Assembly: GCA_010093605.1 (NCBI GenBank)
Contig: MU004191.1
Span: 1,233,832 to 1,297,831, forward strand
Direction: 5' to 3'
Source of the DNA: Lophium mytilinum
Taxonomy: Eukaryota > Ascomycota > Dothideomycetes > Mytilinidiales > Mytilinidiaceae
DNA length: 64,000 bases
This document shows, in pieces, positions 44,683 through 52,930 of this stretch. The notes beneath the pieces are model-generated. The model was not told where the DNA came from. It searched no databases and saw nothing but the letters and a program-made list of their open reading frames with translations. The stretch's first letter is position 1, and each line of letters opens with the position of its first letter. A program made the position numbers and the translations under genes.

Positions 44683-46291
44683 ATGTTTTCCATCAGTCTT
44701 CTCGCAGCTTTTGCAGTCTTGACTCCCGTGGTGTACTTCTGCACTTGCTTCATCGTATACTTTTATGATAGAAAAGGCTTTCGCCGCTTCCATAATTTAA
44801 GTGCCATTTCGGGCGCAACCGACATTCCGTGGCTATGGGAGTCGATTCACGGTCGACGATACAAGACTCTCCATGCTGCCCATCAAAAATCCTCGATTGT
44901 CCGAATCGCTCCCAACATTATCTCTTTCAATGACCCGAGTGCTGCTGCTTCTATCTATGGGCACGGTACAAAAGCCACCAAGTCGCCCTTTTACGACGCT
45001 TCTGGAGCTCACTTCAAGAATGTTGCCGACACACGAGACAAGCAGGACCATGCCCGGAAGCGACGACTCCTTGCGACTGGCTATGCTCTCACCACTCTTT
45101 TACGATGGGAAGGCAAGGTCGCGAGCCGTGTCAATGCTCTGTTAGACCAGTACGATGCACGCTGTGTCTCGCCGGATGTTTCAAATCGCGCGGATGCTGT
45201 TCCAGTGGATCATCGACGCTGGATGGACCTCTTTACTATCGATACCATAAACGACATCGGCCTCAGCGCCAACCTAAGGATGATAGAGAAGGGTGATGAC
45301 TCGATCGAGGTCCAAAATTCGCGTGGCCAAACATATCGCTGTAACTTTCGCAAATCACTATGGGGGTGAGCTTCTCCTTTCCTTTCCTCGCATCGTTTTT
45401 TCCTTACCAGTGCGCGGTTGCTAACCGTCGGTTAGAGGCTTGAGAATTCACGCTTCCTTTGCTTGGGCCCCAAAGTGGTACAGTTCTCTCAAGAGACTCA
45501 CCTGGTGGGACTCGCGATGGCAGGATAGCGCCGCTTTCGACGACATCGTGACCACTCAGACCAAGCATCGCATACATCGCCATCTAGCGGGAGAGAAGCT
45601 AGATGACTTCTTCTCCTACCTCCTCGAAAACAAAGATGGAGCCCCAAACATGCTAACGCTAGGGGAGATGGTGGCCGAGTGCTCGGTGATGCTGAACGCT
45701 GGGAGTGAAACAACGGGCATCTCCCTAAGCAATCTTCTTTACCTGCTCATTGTCAATCCCAAAGCTCTTGAGCGACTACGGCAGGAAGTAGATGAGGCAC
45801 TGAGCGGACTTGAAGATGTAAAGGTCGCACCCTTCGACAGCATACGCTACTTGCCGTATCTGAAAGCCTGCATTGACGAGGGTTTGCGACTCCATCCTCC
45901 GAGCGTCACGACAACCCCTCGAATCACGGCGCCGTCGGGACAGGAGATCATGGGTCAATGGATTCCTGGAAACACCGAGGTGCTCTGCCCAACATACACT
46001 CTCCAAAGAAACCCAACGGTTTTCTCGAATCCCGAGTCATTCCAACCAGAGCGATGGCTCGGCGAGAATGCTAAAGTTTTGCAGTCGGCTTTTCTTCCAT
46101 TCAGTCTTGGACCAAGAGGGTGCATTGGGAGGAACATCACGTACATGGAGCAGCAGATGCTGATTGCCTCCCTAGTTCATCGCTACACGTTTGATTTGAT
46201 TTCTCCCGACTTCAAACCAACGTATGAGGAGGCTGTCACATGCTCACCTGGACCTATACCGATCTATCTAGCCAGACGTGCGAGGCCATGA
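44683..46291 (+). CDS. cytochrome P450, CYP53-like (benzoate hydroxylase type)
   Basis: Two exons, 44683-45365 and 45436-46291, give 512 residues. An N-terminal membrane anchor (LLAAFAVLTPVVYFCTCFIV) places it in the ER. P450 motifs in order: I-helix AGSETTG, K-helix EGLR (E-x-x-R), PERW region and haem loop FSLGPRGCIGRN with the Cys thiolate. The segments KSSIVRIAPNIISF and IYGHGTKATKSPFYDA resemble benzoate 4-hydroxylase (CYP53), which opens the degradation of benzoate. CYP53 enzymes often work with a particular reductase, and a reductase paralogue lies two genes away. The start is the ATG before the anchor; 70-nt intron. Another clan member with a different aromatic substrate is possible. 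Confidence 0.88.
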
Positions 46292-46564
46292 GGATCCATA
46301 GCTCATGCCATAGCTGCCACTAGTTTAGACAAATGAACCAATCCTTGATATAGCCACATTTAGCGCTCTTCTGCGCATTCCCAGACATCTGATGTTGCGT
46401 GGTCACTGCATTTGACTTATGAAACTCGGTAGACCGATGGCCAGGCATTTTTAGGAGTAATTCGAGTCTGCCTCGAACTTCCACAGGGGACTACCCCTTT
46501 ACCGGGAAGCCTTCTCGTCCAAAGTATTCCCCTTGATTCTCTACCGTCCAAAGCTACCCTTCTC

Positions 46565-47169
46565 TCACAGCTTAGTTCGTCCCCCAAACCCAGCATCCGC
46601 CTTCCTAGACTCCAACACATACCCGAACGCTACCGGGCTGACACCCTGCCCAGCGTTCTGCGGCAGAGGGAACGGCGGTTTACGTAACTGCTCGGTGAAG
46701 AAGACTGGATGCCTGACCGCGCTGTCATACGCGCTCGGCGAAAAGGCCGGGTTTCGGGTCTGAAGAGTTTGAAGGGTCTGGAGAGTTGGGGCGAAAGGCG
46801 ACATTGCTTCTATTTGGTTCCGGGGCTTCTTCTGCGGTATGGTGGAGCTTGGTGCGTTGGATATAGGAGGCGGGGGAGCAGAGGGGTGTTGTAGGGAGCG
46901 GGTTTGTTGGTGGAGGTAGCTAGGGCGGTGATCTTGCTGTGGGAGCTGGACTCGGGTTAGAACATTGCTGATGCTGGGAGGACATATTGACTACTTGCCT
47001 TTGGGCGCGACGGCTGCAATGCGGGGAGCATTGCGAGTTGGGTGTTGAAGATGCGTAGTGCAAGCTTCTCGAAAGTGGTGAAGGAAGATGCAGAGACCCA
47101 CATGCCGAGGTCTCGGGACCTGTCAAACGTCATGGCATTTTGTGGGGAAATTTTAATACGGACGACCAT
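46565..47169 (-). CDS. hypothetical protein with a GC-AG intron
   Basis: Two exons, 47169-46999 and 46945-46565, give 183 residues when joined over a 53-nt intron with a GC donor in the classic context AG|GCAAGT and a TTCTAAC branch. Without the splice the first frame stops after about 14 further codons. The middle is Pro/Ser/Gln-rich; the last 80 residues (RHPVFFTEQLRKPPFPLPQ and VSPVAFGYVLESRKADAGFG) look like a conserved fold. A second ATG at 47103 gives an N-terminus rich in Leu, Arg and Ser, possibly a mitochondrial presequence. I do not recognise the family. It is head-to-head with the ABC gene, 72 bp apart. Confidence 0.5.
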
Positions 47170-47241
47170 TGGTAGCTATAGCGCAGGTTCGCTACGGGAT
47201 GCCAGAAGACATATATAAACTTCCAAGCTCACCAATTCTCC
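47170..47241. promoter_or_regulatory. 72-bp divergent promoter with TATA-like box
   Basis: The space between two divergent start codons. ATATATAAAC at 47211-47220 is a TATA-like sequence only about 22-30 bp from the ABC start codon, which implies a very short leader or transcription start inside the first codons. Confidence 0.4.
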
Positions 47242-49444
47242 ATGACTCAAACACCACATCCACCGTCCACGATGAGAAGAACTACGCCCCTCTCGCTCTC
47301 CGCATCCAAAAACTACCGTTTGAACTCTCCCCCTATAGTGAAAATCACCAATGGCACATTCTACACCCGCCACCCTTCCTCCCGCCCATCCCTAGGCCAA
47401 GAACCCTCCAATCTCAATACCAATTCTTCCCCGAATCCCCCTCTATTCCCAAATCTCACCCTCTCTCTACCTTCTTTCTCCACCCCAAACGAGCACTGGG
47501 CCATCCTAAGTCCCTCCTCCACAATCCGCACCGCCTTCCTCCACATCCTCCGCGGCCAGCTCCTCTGCTTCCCCCCCACCGCGCGCTCCTACCCCTACCT
47601 CAGCACCCCCAACGCCTCCTTCAAGACCCGCACGCCCGACCGCGCCCTCGCCTACGTCGGCTTTGACGTCGAGCGGCGCGCATTCGGCGGCGCGTACCTC
47701 AGCGCACGGTACGAGTCGCACCGCGAAGCGGGGGACGTCTCGCTAGCGCGGTACCTGTCCGGGGTGACGGGGCTGAACGAGGGGGAGGAGTTTGTGCGCG
47801 ACCGGCTGCCGCCGGAGGAGGTGCTGGCGCGGGTGGTGAGGGATCTGGAGCTGGAGCGGTTTGTGCAGAAGCCGGTGAGCACGCTGAGCAATGGGCAGAG
47901 TCGGAGGGCCAGGATTGGGAAGGCGTTGTTGAGTGCGCCGGAGATGCTGTTGTTGGATGCGCCGTTTAGTATGTTTGGTTCTTTATTTCAAGTTAAAAAC
48001 ACATTCTCGAGAAATCCGGTGTGCCAGATCATGAGCTGCTTCTGCGTGTGTGTGGATGTGGATGTGTGTTGATGTAGCGCAGTCGGCCTTGACCCCTTCG
48101 TCTCGAAACATATATCTGAGGTCCTGCATCGGCTCGCCGAAGCAAACGCGCCGCGCGTAGTCCTTTCACTGCGTCCGCAAGATGTCGTTCCGGATTGGAT
48201 TACGCATATCGTCTATGCCGGCGAGGATGGCAAAGTCGATACGTTGGGTCCGAAGGCTGAAGTTTTCCACTACTTGAAGAACGAATATGAGACTGCTGAG
48301 CAGAAAGGAGCTGAGGGCATTGGACTCGATCCCAAACTGGTCGAGCTAAGAGAAGTCGGTCGTCACCTCTCCGAGAGGGGCGACTTCGAAGTAGGAAAAG
48401 ACGCTGGTGCAACTGGGTTGAGTAGAGATGGGTATGAGAGCAATGACGAAGCCCGTGTGCCGCTTGGTGATCCACTTGTTGAGATGCAAGGAGTGAGAAT
48501 CAAGTACGGGAGTAATTCTGTACTTGGAGATTGGCAGCAAGAAGTGGACGGCACGAAGAAAGATGGGTTGTGGTGGGAGGTTCGGCGAGGTCAACGATGG
48601 GGCATCTTTGGAGCGAATGGTGAGAAGATCAACAGGCATTCATTGACTAGCCACTTGCTTACGTCGTGCAGGATCTGGGAAGACCACCCTCCTCTCTCTC
48701 ATCACCTCTGACCATCCACAGACATACTCAGCTCCGGTACGAATCTTCCAGCGCTCGCGACTACCGTCCCCTGGTGTCCCTGGTATCTCCATCTTCGACA
48801 TTCAATCTCGCATGGGCCACTCATCTCCTGAAGTCCATGCACTCTTCCCCAAACATCTCACCCTTCGACGAATCCTTGAATCCGCATGGGCAGACACTCC
48901 CCTCACGAAACCTGCTCTTGACGACGAAGCATACAGCCGCATAGACGCATGCCTCCGTTGGTTCGAAGGTGATCTGAATCCCCAACCCGCTGAGACAACA
49001 TCGTCAAACCTCGAGTGGTCATCCAGCACCCTCTTCGGTGAGGTCTCGTACAGCGCCCAACGTGTTTTGCTCTTCCTCCGCGCTGTGATCCGCCATCCAG
49101 ACATCCTGATTCTTGACGAAGCTTTCAGCGGCATGGATGACCTCGTGCGAGACAAATGCTTGCTCTTCCTCACGCGGGGCGAAGGTATGACGCTGACCTA
49201 CACCGACAAAGGGAGTGTTCCAGTGCCCAGCGCCCAGGCAAAGAGCAATGAAGTCGTGGTGGAAGGGTTGCAGGACCATCAGGCAATGCTGTGCGTGAGC
49301 CACAGTCGGCAGGAAGTACCGGGCTGTGTGAGAGAGTGGGTGTGTTTACCGGAGCCAGGGACTGGGCAGCCGAGGTTTGGGAGGTTTTCCGGTCCAGTAG
49401 AGTCGAGCTATCGGCGGTGGGAAGAGATTTGGAAAAGGAGCTAA
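47242..49444 (+). CDS. soluble tandem-ABC ATPase (YDR061W-like)
   Basis: Three exons (47242-47968, 48083-48619, 48672-49444) give 678 residues with two nucleotide-binding domains and no membrane segment, as in the ModF-like yeast protein YDR061W. NBD1 (about residues 20-290) has signature-type LSNGQSRRARIGKALL and Walker B EMLLLDAPF, but where Walker A should be it reads AILSPSSTIRTAFL, with no GK(S/T). NBD2 has a full Walker A (GIFGANGSGKTTLL), a weak signature (SYSAQRVLLFLR) and Walker B (ILILDEAFSGMD). Only the second site therefore looks able to bind ATP normally. The Walker A is split by an intron. Role unknown. The 114-nt first intron lies just after the NBD1 Walker B. Confidence 0.87.
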
Positions 49445-49705
49445 AGATTTCGGCGGCCTACTAGATAGAGACATGAACTGGTTAGTTTCTGTGCTTGAGA
49501 GGTGCTTGTCGCAGGATCAGATATCTTACCCCGCTTGGTCGATAGACTCCTTCACTGATAGCCATATTAAGACGAATTTCCCAAGGCATGAGGACATTCA
49601 GCTGCCTGAGCGAGAGCAATGACCAGGAGATGATGAATTGTCGCAATGAGACCACGGTTCCAGGCTACAGGCTGGGTGTTCATGTCCATGCGAGAAGGCA
49701 TCCAC
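49445..49705. other. 3' flank of the ABC gene
   Basis: No features seen before the short tandem repeats begin. Confidence 0.4.
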
Positions 49706-49805
49706 CACGGTAGCCCATGATTACCATCGCAAATGACCGAACCGACACGCCGTGATTACCATCGCAAATGACTAGCGACAGCGCCCATGATTACCATCGC
49801 AGATG
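49706..49805. repeat. 3 x about 33-bp tandem repeat
   Basis: Three copies of a unit with the 19-base core TGATTACCATCGCARATGA, separated by variable bases, with periods of about 36 and 41. They lie at the 3' end of the orphan exon described next. Confidence 0.85.
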
Positions 49806-49988
49806 ACCAACATGACATCACGAGCCACCCGTAGGGACAGGGTAGTTCCGATGGCTGATGCGAAGAACGCGGGATTAGTAGCCGACATCCAGATGCGAGT
49901 CTTGTAGACTTTGAACAATCCTGTGACCAGTCCGTTGAAGTTGATGTACGCGTCGGCGTAATAGTAGAAGGTCAGCTTCTTGTAGTCA
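49772..49988 (-). pseudogene. orphan exon, unrecognised conserved-looking protein
   Basis: A minus-strand segment preceded by a strong intron end (TTTTCTAACCTTTTCGTAG) opens into a frame with ordinary protein composition, including YYYADAYINFNGLVTGLF and KVYKTRIWMSATNP, then runs into the short tandem repeats and stops. I do not recognise the family. No convincing upstream exon exists except the broken kinase, whose frame does not continue naturally into it. It looks like one exon of a gene whose other parts were lost or lie elsewhere. Confidence 0.35.
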
Positions 49989-50024
49989 CTACGAAAAGGT
50001 TAGAAAATGACACGCGGGAGTATA

Positions 50025-50471
50025 TCAGGTAGACCTACAGCTGACTTGGACATGGATGAGCAAGCTCTGCGGCTTCAAGTCGCGATGGAGAACTCGATTC
50101 CCATGGCAAAAGGCGATGCCCTGCAGCAGCTGGAACATGAAGGACTTGATGGTCGGCGGGTCGAGTTGGCCACGGTCGCCTCGGGAGTCCATATACTTCT
50201 TGAGGTCCTTGTCCATGTACTCGAAGACGAGCATCAGCTTGTTCTCGGTGTGGATGACATCGTACAGGGAGACGATGTTGACGTGCTTGAGCTCCTTCAT
50301 CAACGAGATCTGGCGGATTGCGGTGGACGGGGTGCCTTCTCGCGAAGGACCTGCACCTCGTGGTTCGCAGCGACACGAAGGGCTTGGAGCTGTTTCAATC
50401 GTCAGCATCATCATCAAGCAACGTAGACAGTCACTCTGATCTGCGGTGCCGCTGGCTGACGCTGACGACAT
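50025..50471 (-). pseudogene. truncated Pho85-type cyclin-dependent kinase fragment
   Basis: The frame contains the cyclin-binding helix [17 protein letters not shown], the hinge region [17 protein letters not shown] and the catalytic loop [10 protein letters not shown], so it is clearly derived from a Pho85-like CDK. The glycine-rich loop and the catalytic lysine segment expected before PSTAIR are missing or unrecognisable, the whole C-lobe after the catalytic loop is missing, the Mg-binding Asn of HRDLKPxN is Ser, and the frame ends nine residues later. This is a partial duplication of a kinase gene; an intact copy should exist elsewhere. The first 40 residues come from unrelated sequence. 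Confidence 0.75.
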
Positions 50472-51169
50472 GCAGCGAGAATCAGGAGCTCAGGCTGTCG
50501 GAGGTGAGCAGCATCATCGAGAACGAACGTACCTCCCGCGGCCCCAAGCCCTCCACAAAAGAAACAAACATGACGCGCTTGCCTGGCAGGTGTTGACCAC
50601 CTCAGGCTGAGAGGCCCGCGAAGGAGCACATCTCGTTGTTGAGGAAGAGGAAGAGCTCTGGGGCAAGACGAGCGAAGATTTTGTACCCCAACGGGGCTTG
50701 GCACCCGCTCCTGTTTCTGTCGTCACCGCCTTCTGCCCCAGCCACGCCCTGCGATTCGCCGCACCGATGTCGGGGCTCTGCTGCTGCTCAAGGTGCGTCA
50801 GGTATGTAACGTGATGCCAGCTAGGTGATCCAAGGGGGAGGGCAAAGCGGTGTCATTTGGGGCATGTCTGCGGTGCGATAGTACGCATCGTAGGAGGCTA
50901 GAGTCCGGGGGAGGATCCTACTGTTAGCGTGCTCATCAAAAAGATGATGGGAGTGGTGTGATTCCGGCCTGCCTTCCTCTGCACGTCGCTACGAGCTCCT
51001 CGTTCTGTAGCCGCGCAGAGACACAGTGAATGTGAGGCAATAGAGAACGCGTTAGCTATTACATCGTTACATGTTGCATTCGGTATACTATAGGGGCGGA
51101 AAGCTTTGGTATCATGTTGATCACACTCTCGTTGATTTCTGTTCAATCTGAAGGTGCTCTGCTTTAGGT
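50472..51169. other. unassigned, part of decayed island
   Basis: Frames on both strands are short and interrupted. The stretch 50510-50730 has some coding-like composition on the minus strand (Ser/Arg-rich) but no recognisable family. No gene called. Confidence 0.4.
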
Positions 51170-52130
51170 TAGCTGGGATTGCCCAAAACTTTATCATGGG
51201 CCCTGGAGTGGACATTGTACTCACACATACGCCCAAAACTAATGAGCTTAACCGTCAGTATTGAGCTCATTCTTTTGCGATGGAGCTTCGTAACCTAAAT
51301 TGCGACTTTGAATACTCATTCTTGAGAACGGCAACGTGGGCCCAGGGGTGGATATCATGCGCCCACATATGCCCAAATTTAACGAGATGAACCTTCAATT
51401 CCAAGCTCTTTCGTGTGGGTGGAATTGAACTTCCTGGTCTGGCCCTTCGAGTCGTTGACATCGTGAACGCGTCGGTCTTGACTAGCCCAGGGGGGTATTC
51501 CATACTTAACCCTATGCTCAAAATAAGCAAACATGTTCTTCAATTCCTAGCTCTTTTCATTTGATTTTATGTCTCAGGGATTGTAGTATAGAAGAGTTCG
51601 GAATTCAATAATATGCATATTCCTTTTGACCATACGAATAAGCGTTGAATACGCCCCTGAGCTAATCGAAAGCGACGCGTGCGCGATGTCAAAAGCTCAA
51701 GGGGCCAACTCAGAACGTCCAATGAAATGGAAAAGCGTAGCTTTCAGATAGCCTAGGGGTATATTGATTCCTTTAGTGTTTTAGGGGCCTAATCTAGCCC
51801 CTGGAGCTTTTGACATCGTGAAGGTGTTGCTGTTGAATAGGCCAGGGGGGTAATCACTCCTCCAGTGCTATGTGAAGCTGGACGTTCTAATCTAGCCTTT
51901 GGAGCTTTTGACATCGTGTAGGCGTCGATTTTGCATAGCCAAGGGGCGTATTCAACACGCCAGTGCTGTGTCAAAATAGTCACGTGAAGGGCTCCGATTC
52001 AAATACTTCAGTCCTTTACATCTTCCTTCAGATATTAGCACTGGTCATGGGGTGGTAGCCTTACTTACCTGTGTGCGCAACACAAGCAGACATAACCTCC
52101 AATTCCTAGCTCTTTCAGATAGTAACGTGG
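51170..52130. repeat. degenerate repeat family, direct and inverted copies
   Basis: Several diverged copies of one unit. Two recurring cores are visible: AGCTTTTGACATCGTG (forward near 51450, 51808 and 51904; inverted at about 51685-51700) and a second block ending TTCAATTCCWAGCTCTTTC (near 51230, 51398, 51540 and 52100). Between them runs AGCCCAGGGGGGTATTC or variants. Spacing of the second block is about 145-150 bp for the first three. The inverted copy at 51644-51720 includes the flanking word GGACGTTCT also found at 51881-51889. Copies differ by many substitutions, so the family is old. No open frame or terminal structure identifies its class. Confidence 0.7.
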
Positions 52131-52720
52131 CCGTGCAGTCCAGCTCATATATAGTCTTGCCAAGCACTCAGTATTAAGCATCACATCGCATCTCAAGAAA
52201 TTGTAGAGAATCAGGATGCCATTCTCAGTGTCAGCTACCTAGGTGCTGGTATCTCGCTCCATCGCCCTCGCTTTTGGCCCCTGTGATCATTAGCTGAAGG
52301 TCTTCAGACGGTCACAATATAAGATAACATACTTACGAGAATAGTCACACAGCAGTAGGTTATGGTCGAGGTAGAGTTCCTCAGCGGCTGATGTGGAGGT
52401 TTGAACGGCTGGTATTGTCAAAATCAGACCGCGGAGTCGACGTGTTGTGTTGTGTCACTGCTGGCGCGCAGGGACCTCCAGCGAGTGATCAAGGTGTGCA
52501 GGACGTTGAGCAGGTTGGGTTGATGTGTAGAGAGATGGAGGAAGCGGAGTGTGTGGTGGTTTGATGAGACTTGCTGCACGAACGAGAGGTGGAAGAAGGA
52601 CCGTGGAGTAGAAGGGATTGTGCGAAGGAGAAGCGGCCTGGAGATCACGGGGCGGCGGTGTTGTGATAAGTTGCGACAACAAAACACCATCACAGGGAGA
52701 GGAGCACGCACATACGGAGC
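52131..52720. other. unassigned, 0.6 kb
   Basis: No supported gene; minus frames at 52424-52711 have no family or splice support. Confidence 0.4.
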
Positions 52721-52898
52721 ATGGAGAGGGTCTCTGAAAGGTCTACAGGTGTACAGTAAGTAGTTTATGCACTATCACTGCCTTGATACCCACCGCAGAG
52801 TCGCAGACGTGCTGGTCACCACGCGCATGAAGAAGTCCACCGCTCCAGCATCTCCGCACCGCCAGCCCACCAAAGAAGCTTACAAGAAAAAGGGCTAA
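52721..52898 (+). CDS. tentative small spliced gene (44 aa)
   Basis: ATG at 52721, donor GTAAGT at 52756, acceptor CCGCAG ending at 52798, stop at 52898; the join yields 44 residues with a strongly basic C-terminus (PTKEAYKKKG). The 43-nt intron has a good donor and acceptor. I know no family, the peptide is very short and it ends only 33 bp from the stop of the acyltransferase gene on the other strand. It may instead be an exon of a longer transcript or chance. Confidence 0.25.
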
Positions 52899-52930
52899 CT
52901 CAAGAGAATGGGGGACTTGCTGAAGTACAG

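Noticed and set aside
51170-52130. Interpretation of the repeat island as an LTR element
   Set aside because: No long terminal direct repeats and no recognisable element proteins; units are too short and occur in both orientations.
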